Origin: Aquificaceae bacterium
Lineage (GTDB): Bacteria > Aquificota > Aquificia > Aquificales > Aquificaceae
DNA length: 64,000 nt
NCBI GenBank assembly: GCA_026981975.1
Contig: JALSHV010000015.1
Location: 62,001-126,000 of the forward strand
Direction of reading: 5' to 3'
Shown here: piece after piece, positions 7,922-17,055 of the stretch
How the letters are laid out: every line of letters begins with the position of its first letter
Numbering within the stretch: the stretch's first letter is position 1
Translations under genes and position numbers: made by a program
Notes under the pieces: model-generated
Database searches by the model: none
The model's input: only the letters and a program-made list of their open reading frames with translations
Told to the model about the DNA's origin: nothing

Positions 7922-9010
7922 ATGTTAGAACTTAAAGGAAAAATAGAAGAGCTAAAAGGAAAATTTGTAGGAATTACTAAGATATTGAATACAGATAAGC
8001 TTAAAAAAGAATTGGAGAGTATAGATAAAACTATGGCATCTGCTAATTTTTGGAACAATCAAGAAAAAGCTAAGGGGATTGTTCTTAGAAGAAAATGGAT
8101 TGAGGAAATGCTAAAAGAAATAGAAGAGATAAGTAAGAGATTATCAGATGTGGAAGAACTTTCCCAAAGTGAAGAGCTTACTCCGGTATTAGAAGAAGAA
8201 ATAGAGGAATTGGAAAAAAAGCTAAACAATCTTGAGATAAAAACACTTCTTTCGGAAGATATGGATTCCAGAAATGCATACTTAACAGTGCAAGCAGGAG
8301 CAGGAGGAACAGAAGCTTGTGATTGGGCTGATATGTTGTTGAGAATGTATAGAAGATGGGCTGAAAGAAAGGGATACGAAATAGAAGTTGTTGATATAAC
8401 ACCTGATGATGTAGCGGGTATAAAAAGCGCCACCTTTCTTATAAAGGGTCCTTTTGCTTACGGCTATCTAAAAGGGGAACAAGGCGTCCACCGATTAGTA
8501 AGAATATCTCCCTTTGATGCTAATGCTCGTAGACACACTTCTTTTGCAGCGGTTTCGGTTATACCTCAGATAGATGAAGACATTAAAGTTGAAATAAAAG
8601 ATGAAGATCTTAAAATAGAAACTTTCAGAGCTTCCGGTGCGGGAGGTCAGTATGTTAATAAAACAGATACGGCTGTAAGAATAACTCATATACCCACCGG
8701 AATTGTAGTTTCCTGTCAGCAAGAAAGATCACAGTTTCAGAATAAAAGAAAGGCTTTAGAGCTTCTCAGGGCAAAACTCTACAAGTTAGAACTGGAAAGA
8801 CTGGAGGAGAAAAAAAAGAAACTAGAAGGAGAAAAGACTGATATAGGGTGGGGATATCAAATAAGATCCTACGTGTTTCACCCTTACAGAATGGTAAAAG
8901 ATCTGAGAACGGGTTATGAAACCACAAATGTAGAAGCGGTAATAGATGGAGATATAGATCCCTTTATAGAAAGTTATTTAAGATGGAAAGCGGCAGGAGC
9001 GGGAAATTAA
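7922..9010 (+). CDS. prfB: Peptide chain release factor 2
   Basis: Release factor 2 recognises UGA and UAA and triggers peptide release. The 362-residue protein has the N-terminal coiled-coil domain, the stop-reading tripeptide SPF (residues 196-198, in [11 protein letters not shown]) that distinguishes RF2 from RF1, and the catalytic GGQ (residues 241-243). In many bacteria prfB needs a programmed +1 frameshift at an early UGA; here the frame is uninterrupted through codons 20-50, so no autoregulatory frameshift is used. The frame opens with ATG at 7922 without an SD. It converges on narI with an 11-bp gap. Confidence 0.96.
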   Translation: MLELKGKIEELKGKFVGITKILNTDKLKKELESIDKTMASANFWNNQEKAKGIVLRRKWIEEMLKEIEEISKRLSDVEELSQSEELTPVLEEEIEELEKKLNNLEIKTLLSEDMDSRNAYLTVQAGAGGTEACDWADMLLRMYRRWAERKGYEIEVVDITPDDVAGIKSATFLIKGPFAYGYLKGEQGVHRLVRISPFDANARRHTSFAAVSVIPQIDEDIKVEIKDEDLKIETFRASGAGGQYVNKTDTAVRITHIPTGIVVSCQQERSQFQNKRKALELLRAKLYKLELERLEEKKKKLEGEKTDIGWGYQIRSYVFHPYRMVKDLRTGYETTNVEAVIDGDIDPFIESYLRWKAAGAGN

Positions 9011-9021
9011 AAACCCTACTC

Positions 9022-9720
9022 CTACCTCTTAAGAGCTTCTATTCTCCTAAGGTTTATATAAGGTCTCCACAGGTAATTTATAGGGAATGTAGCCGCGTGA
9101 ACCAGTTTTGTAAAGGGAAAATAGGCAAAGAATATCAATGCAAATACTACATGCAGTTTGTTCACAAGAGGAATACCTTTAATGTAAGAAGAATCTGGTT
9201 GAAGTGTGAGTAAACTACCAAGCCAAGGACCTACAGAGTAGGAAACGCCGAAAACCAACTTCACCGCTGATTGATACAGACCGAAAACAGTGACTATAAT
9301 CAACAGTATCAGAATAGCATAATCCTCAAAATTGGACATCGCTTTCAGTTGAGGAATGGTAAGCCTCCTCCACAGAGCTAATCCCAGTCCGTATAAAAAG
9401 AGTATTCCTCCGAACATTCCTACCCAACGGAAGAAATCCACCAAAGAAGTGAGATTGTAAGCACCTCCGATAAAACCTACAATATGAGCGATAAGAAGTA
9501 AGATCATTCCCCAATGGATATTAAGAGAAGCAGCTCCTATGGAAGTTCTACCAAAGAAACCAGTGGAACGGGTTGACCATAGGAAATCCCCTCTTGCACT
9601 CATATCCCACTTTCCTCTATAGCTTCCCATGAACCCACTGAACAGTCTGTAAAGTATCCCACCTATAAGTAGCACTATAGCTATATAAGGAAGTCCTATA
9701 AAGAAAAAGTTTTCTATCAT
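9022..9720 (-). CDS. narI: Respiratory nitrate reductase gamma subunit (cytochrome b)
   Basis: NarI is the membrane di-heme b subunit that passes quinol electrons to NarH and NarG. The 232-residue product has about five membrane helices. The heme-ligating histidines fall where expected from the E. coli protein: H69 and H79 in HWGMILLLIAH, and H190 and H208 in the last helix (LHVVFA...KLVHA). The N terminus is close to the outer face and the C-terminal tail (LWRPYINLRR) is basic. Its start overlaps the narJ stop by 4 bp. It is the last gene of the nar operon. Confidence 0.95.
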   Translation of the reverse strand: MIENFFFIGLPYIAIVLLIGGILYRLFSGFMGSYRGKWDMSARGDFLWSTRSTGFFGRTSIGAASLNIHWGMILLLIAHIVGFIGGAYNLTSLVDFFRWVGMFGGILFLYGLGLALWRRLTIPQLKAMSNFEDYAILILLIIVTVFGLYQSAVKLVFGVSYSVGPWLGSLLTLQPDSSYIKGIPLVNKLHVVFALIFFAYFPFTKLVHAATFPINYLWRPYINLRRIEALKR

Positions 9721-10289
9721 GACCTCACCTCCTTATAACTGAGATCAAATTTCAGGAGTTCTTCAAGAAGGTCAAGAAGAAGGAGGTGGGGGGCGCCCAC
9801 CTCTTTCACTTTTTCTTTCATTGGTTCAAGAGCAGGCATCATGTATTCTTCTATGAATTTCCTCCTTATCTTATCTTCCCGTTTATCCGCTGTAATTGAT
9901 AAAAATTCCAGCATCAGCGGAAGAAAATCAGGCAGTTCTTTTTCCACCATACCCAATCCGAAGTGTTTGTAGATTCCCAATATGTCTATCATGTAATCGT
10001 TTCTTTCAGAAACTCCGGCTTGAGCGCAGGTTTTAGGTTCTTCAAAAAGATAGCTTCCCAAATACAGGGGACATTTTGGTGAGAGTTCAAAAACTTCTAT
10101 GTAATACTCCTCCGTAGGGGGATAGGTTTCAAGAAATTGTGCTAATTTATTGGGTGCTTCTTCGTTTATATCAGCAAGCATGTGAGCTATTCCATACGCT
10201 TTTTCCTTAAGAGCTTCAGTATCCACATCTGCCGGATTACACCACAGCTCAGAAAGAACAGCGTAAGTTTCCCTTAAAATATCCACCAT
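9717..10289 (-). CDS. narJ: Nitrate reductase assembly chaperone
   Basis: NarJ is a cytoplasmic all-helical chaperone of the TorD/DmsD/NarJ family that binds apo-NarG and helps insert the molybdenum cofactor. The 190-residue acidic protein has the family block FELSPKCPLYLGSYLFEEP (about residues 67-85). It sits in the usual narGHJI order, with a 12-bp gap after narH and a 4-bp overlap with narI. Sequence conservation is lower than for the catalytic subunits, as is usual, so the call rests on both motif and context. Confidence 0.92.
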   Translation of the reverse strand: MVDILRETYAVLSELWCNPADVDTEALKEKAYGIAHMLADINEEAPNKLAQFLETYPPTEEYYIEVFELSPKCPLYLGSYLFEEPKTCAQAGVSERNDYMIDILGIYKHFGLGMVEKELPDFLPLMLEFLSITADKREDKIRRKFIEEYMMPALEPMKEKVKEVGAPHLLLLDLLEELLKFDLSYKEVRS

Positions 10290-10301
10290 TAGTTATTCTC
10301 C

Positions 10302-11843
10302 TTAAATGGGGTGATACGTCTTCCTTCTCTCTATCGGAGACCAAGGTGTATACACATCAAAGCCTGCAGCACCTCTTTCAGTGTAGGGATCTATTTGAGC
10401 TTTTTCTCTTCTTGTGGTTGGAATCACAAAGCGTTCGTTATAGAAAGCCAAAGACAGCGCTCTGAGTATAGCTTTAGCGTCCTCTTCTGTAAGTCCCACA
10501 CGCTCAAGAACCTTAGTATCCGGTTTACCTTCAACTCTCAAGCTTCTGAAGTAGTGTCTGACTGCAAGTTGTCTCTTGAGAGATTTTTTAACCTCTTCCT
10601 CATTACCTGCGGCTAACAAGTTGGCAAGGTATTTTACAGGAACACGGAACTTGTCAATTTCATCAAGATCAGGTAGGAATCCTCCCTTTTCCGGTTTTGC
10701 CATATCAAAAATATCCTTATCGGAGGGAGATTCCTTACCTGCTGTTGTTATCATGGGACTTAAAGGTGGTATGTAGAAAAGCATCGGGAAGGTGCGGAAT
10801 TCAGGATGCAGAGGTAGAGCCAATTCCCATTTCTTCACAAGTTTGTAAATAGGTGAGCGCTGAGCAGCGTCTATCCAATCATCTGGTATACCGTTTTTCT
10901 TAGCGTTTTCTATGACTTTTTCGTCAAAGGGATCCAGTATTATATCCCTTTGAGCTTTAACTAAATCCCTTTCCTCCGCAAGCAGTGCTTCTTCTAAACG
11001 ATCCGCATCGTAAAAGACAACACCAAAGGATCTTATTCTACCTACACAGGTATGGAAGCAAACTGGTGGCTGAGCTGCTTCAACCCGTGGGTAGCACAGG
11101 ATACACTTTTCCATTTTTCCTGTGCGCCAGTTGTAGTAAGGTTTTTTATAGGGACAGGTGGATACACAGTATCTCCAGTTCCTGCACCTTACCTGATCTA
11201 TAAGAACAATTCCATCTTCTTCTCTCTTATAAGCGGCACCGGAAGGACATGCTCCTACACAGGCGGGGTTGAGGCAATGATTACATATACGGGGTAGGTA
11301 AAAGTAAAAAACATTCCTGAAAGTGAGATAAGCTTCATGCTCCGCTTTACTCATTCCCTTGAAGTTTACATCGTATTTGCCTGTTATATGCGCTCCACCA
11401 GCGTTATCTTCCCAGTTAACGTTCCAAGTAATAGGTATATCTTCCTCACCGGTTACCATAGACTTGGGTCTGGCTACAGGTTGCTGTTTTTTCAGTTCTG
11501 GTGTGTGGAGATCTTCATAGGTAAAGGTATAAACATCTTCACCGTAGTAGTCTTTCATCTCAGGCATATGGGGATTGTAAAAGAGATTTAAAAGCATATA
11601 GAGTTTACCACCATAACGGAGTTTCAATTCGTTCCCTTTTTTCTCCCAACCACCTCTCCAAATGTCCTGATTTTCCCATTTTTTCGGATATCCTATACCC
11701 GGCTTGGTTTCTACATTGTTCCACCACATATACTCAGCACCTTCACGATTAGTCCACACATTTTTACAGGCTACCGTGCAGGTATTACAACCTATACACT
11801 TTTCTAAGTTAAAGGTCATTGAAAACTGAGCTTTGACCCTCAT
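10302..11843 (-). CDS. narH: Respiratory nitrate reductase beta subunit (Fe-S)
   Basis: NarH carries the electron-transfer clusters between NarI and NarG. The 513-residue protein shows all four cysteine groups: C16, C19, C22, C26; C187, C190, C195, C199; C220, C226, C230; and C247, C250, C262, C266. In the third group a tryptophan (W223, in CRNWRYC) replaces a cysteine, which in E. coli NarH makes this centre a [3Fe-4S] cluster. Length matches the family. It starts 14 bp after narG with a GGAGG-type site. The C-terminal half is well conserved and no lesion is seen. Confidence 0.97.
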   Translation of the reverse strand: MRVKAQFSMTFNLEKCIGCNTCTVACKNVWTNREGAEYMWWNNVETKPGIGYPKKWENQDIWRGGWEKKGNELKLRYGGKLYMLLNLFYNPHMPEMKDYYGEDVYTFTYEDLHTPELKKQQPVARPKSMVTGEEDIPITWNVNWEDNAGGAHITGKYDVNFKGMSKAEHEAYLTFRNVFYFYLPRICNHCLNPACVGACPSGAAYKREEDGIVLIDQVRCRNWRYCVSTCPYKKPYYNWRTGKMEKCILCYPRVEAAQPPVCFHTCVGRIRSFGVVFYDADRLEEALLAEERDLVKAQRDIILDPFDEKVIENAKKNGIPDDWIDAAQRSPIYKLVKKWELALPLHPEFRTFPMLFYIPPLSPMITTAGKESPSDKDIFDMAKPEKGGFLPDLDEIDKFRVPVKYLANLLAAGNEEEVKKSLKRQLAVRHYFRSLRVEGKPDTKVLERVGLTEEDAKAILRALSLAFYNERFVIPTTRREKAQIDPYTERGAAGFDVYTPWSPIERRKTYHPI

Positions 11844-11857
11844 ATCTCACCTCCTCC

Positions 11858-14800
11858 TTATCTTGCGGGGAGCCTGTCCAGCTCCTCCTCTCTGTAGATT
11901 GCCTTCTTAGGACCTTCTGCGGCAGGCATCTTTCTCACAAGAACACAGTGATCTCTTTCCGATGGACTTGTTCCCCAGTAGTTTGCGTAATAGGAAAACT
12001 GCGCGTATCCTCCTATCATTGTCCCAGGATTCATGAGAATTCTTGTAGTAGCGTTGTTATTTCCTCCTCTCAAATCTGAACAGCCGTATTTCTTAGCAAG
12101 TGGTGAGAAGGGTATGTTTACATGACGCTCTACTTGGTGATAAGTTATGGCCATTCCGCGAGGCACTTGATGACTTACTATTGCTCTTACAACCTCTATT
12201 CCGTTTTCACTCCACATTTCTACCCAATCGTTATCTTCTATATCCATTTCCTTTGCATCTTCTGGATTGAGCCATACGGTTGGTCCTCCACGGGACATAT
12301 GAAGCATGGGCCAGTGATCTCTAAAGGAGCTGTGAATCTGCCATTTACCATGGGGTGTGATGAATCTTAGAACCTTTGCCTTAGGTTCGGCTTTTTTGGG
12401 ATTTATATCACCTATAGCAATCATATCTAAGGGTGGTTTATAGGTGGGGAGAGCTTCTCCAAGCTCTCTGAAACCTTGGTGATCGTAGTATATCTCTTGT
12501 CTTCCTGAAAGAGTATGCCACGGTTTCTTGCGTTCTACGTTTAACGTCCAAGGACCGAAAGTTCTTTGTTTCCCTTTTTCATCTATGAGTATCGCACACC
12601 ACTGCGGCGTGGTGTGTATTCGGCGCGGTTGTGAAATTATATCCTTGTAATGGACTTTTCTGTCCTTAACATGTTCTACGAGATCAGCTAACGGAAGTCC
12701 TACTTTCTTTTCCATTTCTTTGAAAAACATATGAGCAAGTCTGCCGTTTACTTCTGGTGATATTTGAAGGATAAGTTCACAGAGTTGTTCTGGCTTTTCA
12801 AAGTAAACTCTTCCGTTGCGAACTTCAAGAACTTCATTGGTTTTAAGCTCTTCTTCTACTATGGGAGTGAGATCAACGTAGTGGCCTTTTGAGCCATAAC
12901 CGCCCGGCTTACATACATTAGGTCCTAAGGAAACAAGTTTATCGTATATCTTAGTGTAATCTCTCTCAACTATTGTAATCTTAGGGAAAGTTTTACCGGG
13001 TATGGGTTCACATTCTCCGTATTTCCAATCCTTAACTTCCCCATTGGGTTGAGCCAGTTGATCGGGAGTATCCATAAAGAGTGCGGTAACTACTACATCT
13101 TTAACGGGTTCAGGGAAGTATTTCTTTGCAAGTTCGGAAAACTTCTTGGCAATCAGTTTAAAAGCTTCCCAGTCGTGTTTTGCTTCCCAGGGGGGTTGTA
13201 TTGCGGGAGTTAAAGGATGAACAAAGGTGTGCATATCTCCGAAGGTAATATCGTATTTTTCATACCAAAAAGCTGCGGGAAGCACTATATCAGCATAATT
13301 TGCAGTTGAATCCATTCTTATATTTAGATTCACCAGCAGATCCAACTTTCCAATTGGAGCTGGTTCTCTCCACTTTACTTCTTTTATAAGTCCTTTTGCG
13401 GGTTCTTTGTCCCATAAGACATTGTGGTGAGTTCCAAGGAAGTGTTTCAAGGCAAGTTCCTGCCCTCTCATACTTGTTCCTATAAGATTACCCCGCCATA
13501 CGGTAAGAACTTTGAGATGATTTTCTTCCGCATCGGGATCTGTTATGGCGAAGTTATACTTTCCTTCTTTAAACTGCTTCACAATCCAGTTTATTATTTC
13601 CTCATCTGTCTTACATCCCGCTTCCACCGCTTCCCTATATACATCCAAGGGATTCTTTTTATCAAAGGTAGGATAGAAAGGCAACCAGCCAAGTCTAACA
13701 GCCAAAACGTTCATATCAGCAGCGTGATTGTATCTTTTTTTGAGTTTTTCCGAATCCACAGACCATTGGGTATCAAGGAGCATAGGATCGTAACGCCATT
13801 GTCCCGTATGGAAATACCAGAACGAAGTGGAATTCTGCATACGTGGAGGCTTTGTCCAATCAAGAGCGCCTCCAAGATTCACAAAAGCCGCATGCAACCG
13901 TGTATGCTGTGTTCCTACGTAGTGGTTGAAGTTCCCACCGTTTCTACCATTACAACCGCATAAAGCTAACATTACAGCCAAGGCTCTGTAGTAAAGAGGT
14001 CCTCCGTGGTAAAAGTGAAGTAAACCTGGTCCTGTTATAACCATTGATCTTCCCTTAGTTTTCTCCGCGTTCTCTGCAAATTCACGTCCTACCTGAATAG
14101 CAAGGTTTCTGCTCACACCGCTTTGTGATTCCTGCCAAGCGGGTGTGTAGGGTTTTGGATCGTTGTAATCCTTAGGATAGTCCCCACCTAGTCCTCTTGA
14201 AACTCCAGCTTGAGCCATTAGAAGATCAAAAGCGGTTGTAACTACAACTTCTTTACCTTCTTTATCTTTTATAACTACCGCGGGAACTTCCCTTATTATG
14301 TCCTTTGGAGGTTTACCTTTACCTTCTGTTCTTCCGGGAAATATGCTGAAAGTTTCTGTAAAGTCTGAAAATATTACAGGACATCTCTGCTCTTCTCTAC
14401 CGAGGAAGGTAAGTATGGGATCAAATTCTTCACCGGTTTTTGCATTTTTGAGTTCAAGATTCCATCTTCCAGAGGGTTTCTTCTCCCAGCGGAAACCTAT
14501 AGTTCCACCGGGCATTTGGAGTTTACCAGATGTATCCATCATTATGAGCTTCCAGTCGGCATTTTCTTCCCCTGCGTATTCCGCTATATCGGAAGCTCTT
14601 AAGAATCTGCCCATTTTATATCCTTTATCTGTTTTTTCAAGGATTACTAAGAAAGGTAGATTTGTATATCTTTTTACGTAATCTATGAAATAGGGAACTT
14701 GTCTGTCTGCAAAGAATTCTTTGAGAATAACGTGAATACATGCCATGAAGAAAGCACCGTCACTACCCGGTATAAGCGGAACCCATAGATCTGCATACTT

Positions 14801-15610
14801 AGTTAGATCTGAATAATTAGGAGAAACCACTACTATTTTTGTTCCTCTGTATTTTGCCTCCGGTATGAAGTGGCAATCTGCAGTTCTTGTTTGATTAAGG
14901 TTAGTTCCCGCAATTATTATATAAGAGCTTTGATACCAATCTGAACTCTCACAGTTTTCCGTCTGATCCGCCCACATAGCGGAGGAGTTATGGGGTAGAT
15001 CGTGATACCACTCATAGTAACTACAGTATATTCCTCCTATTAGATTGTTATATCTTTGTCCTGAAATAAAACTTACTAAGCTCATTGCGGGAATTGGAGA
15101 GAAGGAAGCTATATGATCGGGTCCGTATTTTTTTATTGTGTATATCTGCGCACCCGCTATAATTTCAACAGCTTCATCCCATGTTACCCGTTTCCAACCG
15201 CCTTTTCCGCGCGCGCTTTTGTATTTCATAGCTCTTTCTTTGTCCTCTACTATACTCGCCCATGCTTCAACGGGATCTTTACCCTTTGATCTTTCTTCCT
15301 GCCACATATCCCAGAGAACTTTTCTCACGTAAGGATATCTGGGTCTTAAAGGAGAATAGGGATACCAAGAAGCGGTAACTCCTCTTTGACAACCTCTCGG
15401 TTCTACATTAGGAACGTCAGGCTCTATTTGAGGATAATCCACTTTTTGAAGTTCCCAGCAGATCATACCGTCTTTAACGAAAACTTCCCAACTGCACGCC
15501 ATGGAACAGTTAACACCGTGAGCAGTCCTTACGCTGTAATCGTAGGACCATCTTTTTCTGTAAAATTCCTCCCAAGCTCTTGAATCTTCAGTTTCTCTAA
15601 ACCACCTCAT
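11858..15610 (-). CDS. narG: Respiratory nitrate reductase alpha subunit (Mo-bisMGD)
   Basis: NarG reduces nitrate to nitrite at a Mo-bis-molybdopterin guanine dinucleotide centre. The 1250-residue protein has the His-Cys3 ligands of cluster FS0 (H31, C35, C39, C74) and the aspartate that binds Mo in E. coli NarG (D204 in YHDLP). The order of conserved blocks follows E. coli NarG throughout. There is no twin-arginine signal, so the active site should face the cytoplasm, unlike archaeal-type exported Nar enzymes. The start overlaps the upstream cytochrome c stop by 4 bp, implying tight co-translation. Confidence 0.98.
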   Translation of the reverse strand: MRWFRETEDSRAWEEFYRKRWSYDYSVRTAHGVNCSMACSWEVFVKDGMICWELQKVDYPQIEPDVPNVEPRGCQRGVTASWYPYSPLRPRYPYVRKVLWDMWQEERSKGKDPVEAWASIVEDKERAMKYKSARGKGGWKRVTWDEAVEIIAGAQIYTIKKYGPDHIASFSPIPAMSLVSFISGQRYNNLIGGIYCSYYEWYHDLPHNSSAMWADQTENCESSDWYQSSYIIIAGTNLNQTRTADCHFIPEAKYRGTKIVVVSPNYSDLTKYADLWVPLIPGSDGAFFMACIHVILKEFFADRQVPYFIDYVKRYTNLPFLVILEKTDKGYKMGRFLRASDIAEYAGEENADWKLIMMDTSGKLQMPGGTIGFRWEKKPSGRWNLELKNAKTGEEFDPILTFLGREEQRCPVIFSDFTETFSIFPGRTEGKGKPPKDIIREVPAVVIKDKEGKEVVVTTAFDLLMAQAGVSRGLGGDYPKDYNDPKPYTPAWQESQSGVSRNLAIQVGREFAENAEKTKGRSMVITGPGLLHFYHGGPLYYRALAVMLALCGCNGRNGGNFNHYVGTQHTRLHAAFVNLGGALDWTKPPRMQNSTSFWYFHTGQWRYDPMLLDTQWSVDSEKLKKRYNHAADMNVLAVRLGWLPFYPTFDKKNPLDVYREAVEAGCKTDEEIINWIVKQFKEGKYNFAITDPDAEENHLKVLTVWRGNLIGTSMRGQELALKHFLGTHHNVLWDKEPAKGLIKEVKWREPAPIGKLDLLVNLNIRMDSTANYADIVLPAAFWYEKYDITFGDMHTFVHPLTPAIQPPWEAKHDWEAFKLIAKKFSELAKKYFPEPVKDVVVTALFMDTPDQLAQPNGEVKDWKYGECEPIPGKTFPKITIVERDYTKIYDKLVSLGPNVCKPGGYGSKGHYVDLTPIVEEELKTNEVLEVRNGRVYFEKPEQLCELILQISPEVNGRLAHMFFKEMEKKVGLPLADLVEHVKDRKVHYKDIISQPRRIHTTPQWCAILIDEKGKQRTFGPWTLNVERKKPWHTLSGRQEIYYDHQGFRELGEALPTYKPPLDMIAIGDINPKKAEPKAKVLRFITPHGKWQIHSSFRDHWPMLHMSRGGPTVWLNPEDAKEMDIEDNDWVEMWSENGIEVVRAIVSHQVPRGMAITYHQVERHVNIPFSPLAKKYGCSDLRGGNNNATTRILMNPGTMIGGYAQFSYYANYWGTSPSERDHCVLVRKMPAAEGPKKAIYREEELDRLPAR

Positions 15611-16080
15611 GCTTTAACCTCCACCTCCTTCTTTCCTGCGGAAATAGCAATAAAAGTCAAAGCACCGGCTGCTATTAAAGCTGCCAGTAATGTTGGTATG
15701 TAAAGGGCGGGAATTCCTCCCTTACCTGTTCCTCCTGCTTGAGCTGCTTCTAAAAAGGCAATGACATGTTCTACTTCTTCATCGGTTAATCCAAGATCCG
15801 GCATGGGAGCACCGTATTCTTCCAGTAGAGCCATTGCAGTGGGATCTTTTTCAGCTATAAGAACTGATGGAGCTTTGATGAACTGTCTCAACCATTGAGG
15901 ATCTCTTTTTTCGGTAATCCCTTGAAGATCCGGTCCCATAAGCTTCCCACCTCCTACGGTGTGACAGGAAGCGCATTTTGCTTTAAATATCTCTCCACCT
16001 TTTTGTGGATCTCCTTGACCATAAGAGGGACTCAGGGAGGAAAATAAAATCAAGAGAATAAAAACAGATACATACTTCAT
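15607..16080 (-). CDS. Membrane-anchored monoheme c-type cytochrome of the nar operon
   Basis: A 157-residue protein with a signal peptide (residues 1-21), a single cytochrome c domain (CASCH, C36, C39, H40; candidate axial Met in GAPMPDLG) and a C-terminal membrane helix at about residues 128-148. The heme domain should face the periplasm. It is the first gene of the nar operon and overlaps narG by 4 bp. Thermus nar operons also begin with a cytochrome c gene (narC), but that protein is diheme, so I do not transfer the name. It could link the nitrate reductase to the periplasmic cytochrome pool, or act as an alternative electron donor or acceptor. Confidence 0.88.
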   Translation of the reverse strand: MKYVSVFILLILFSSLSPSYGQGDPQKGGEIFKAKCASCHTVGGGKLMGPDLQGITEKRDPQWLRQFIKAPSVLIAEKDPTAMALLEEYGAPMPDLGLTDEEVEHVIAFLEAAQAGGTGKGGIPALYIPTLLAALIAAGALTFIAISAGKKEVEVKA

Positions 16081-16112
16081 TGCCCACCTCCCGGTCTCAA
16101 ACCTCTTAGCAA

Positions 16113-16141
16113 ATTTTATGAATCACTGATAGGAATGTCAA
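16113..16141 (-). promoter_or_regulatory. Sigma70 promoter of the nar operon
   Basis: On the minus strand TTGACA (complement of 16136-16141) and TAAAAT (complement of 16113-16118) are 17 bases apart. The implied start near 16106 gives a leader of about 26 nt that includes a good SD (GGGAGGTG) before the cytochrome c ATG at 16080. Confidence 0.75.
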
Positions 16142-16152
16142 GAATTTTAAGC

Positions 16153-16166
16153 TTGATTTTTATTAA
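16153..16166 (-). promoter_or_regulatory. FNR/CRP-family-like box upstream of the nar promoter
   Basis: The 14-mer TTGATTTTTATTAA (plus strand) matches the FNR consensus TTGAT-N4-ATCAA at nine of ten fixed bases. Its centre is about 53 bases upstream of the predicted nar start, just beyond the -35 element. The region is AT-rich, so a chance match is possible, but the location suits an oxygen- or nitrogen-oxide-responsive activator. Confidence 0.4.
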
Positions 16167-16284
16167 AATTTGCTTAATCTATTCATAAGATATCCTTATA
16201 TCCTATTAAAAATAAGATCATTTTTATTCAATTATATGTTTATATTAAAATTTTAAAAATTTTTTAATTACTTTAACACCATCT

Positions 16285-17040
16285 TTAATACCAAATTCTT
16301 AAACCTAGTAAAACATTAACAAAATTCGTTGATTCCATAAATGATTCCCTTATCTTCTTTGTATCTCCGTAAAATTTGATCCACTCAGCTCCAATGTAAG
16401 GAGCTATTTCCCTTCTTATTTCATATCTGAGACGAACGCTTACTTCCGTATTTGACAATCCTCCCCCTACACCAAGCTCAGGGATTTCCTCCAAATAGAA
16501 GGTTGTTTCAAATCTAGGTTGGAGTATTAAGCGCTGAGTTATAAGTAGATCGTATTCAATTTCAAGATCCGTTGAAATCCTTCCCTTTGTATCCATTCTA
16601 AGATTAGTATCAATCTCAAACCAATAAGGAGCGAGTCCTTGAATACCCATTACACCGTAAACTCTTTCTTCAGAAACATCTCCGTAAACCCCTTGAGATC
16701 CTACACCCACCCTGAAATCCCAAAAGGGTGCAATCAGCTTTGCATAATAAACATCTGCTCTGTCAAAACTTCCATTCCCGTATTTAAGAGAATGTTCTCC
16801 TTCCGCTTCTATCCAAATGCGGTTTACATCACCACCAAACCAAAATTGAGCATCGTATTTGAATTCCTTATCTTCCGAGGTTAGATTGTATTCAAGAATA
16901 TCAAAAAGAAACTTCCCATAACGTGAAGGGGGAAGCAATGCTTCCTTTATAACTTTGGGATCAGGCTTGTAATCTATTTCTTGAGTATACACCACCGATG
17001 CTGTTAATCCGTATATTAACGTAAGAATTCTCTTAATCAC
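16285..17040 (-). CDS. copB: Copper resistance protein B, outer-membrane protein
   Basis: A 251-residue protein with a signal peptide and many amphipathic beta strands, matching the CopB family: the blocks FWFGGDVNRIWIEAEGEHS, LIAPFWDFRVGVGSQ and EIRREIAPYIGAEW are typical. CopB proteins are outer-membrane barrels found with CopA multicopper oxidases and are linked to copper tolerance; their mechanism is poorly defined. The Met-rich N-terminal region present in proteobacterial CopB is missing here, so it is a short form. It follows copA by 15 bp. No strong terminator is visible between its stop and the nar promoter. Confidence 0.85.
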   Translation of the reverse strand: MIKRILTLIYGLTASVVYTQEIDYKPDPKVIKEALLPPSRYGKFLFDILEYNLTSEDKEFKYDAQFWFGGDVNRIWIEAEGEHSLKYGNGSFDRADVYYAKLIAPFWDFRVGVGSQGVYGDVSEERVYGVMGIQGLAPYWFEIDTNLRMDTKGRISTDLEIEYDLLITQRLILQPRFETTFYLEEIPELGVGGGLSNTEVSVRLRYEIRREIAPYIGAEWIKFYGDTKKIRESFMESTNFVNVLLGLRIWY

Positions 17041-17055
17041 TCTTAAACCTCCCTT

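Noticed and set aside
8059..8433. A Ser/Ile-rich minus-strand open frame opposite prfB
   Set aside because: Its composition is what results from reading the reverse of the Glu/Lys-rich RF2 coiled coil.
13424..13963. A 179-codon plus-strand open frame opposite narG
   Set aside because: It lies wholly inside narG, which is intact and well conserved; the translated product has no domain, no SD and irregular composition.
16170..16284. Intrinsic terminator after copB
   Set aside because: The region is AT-rich with a weak T/A palindrome but no GC-containing stem, so a hairpin terminator is not supported.
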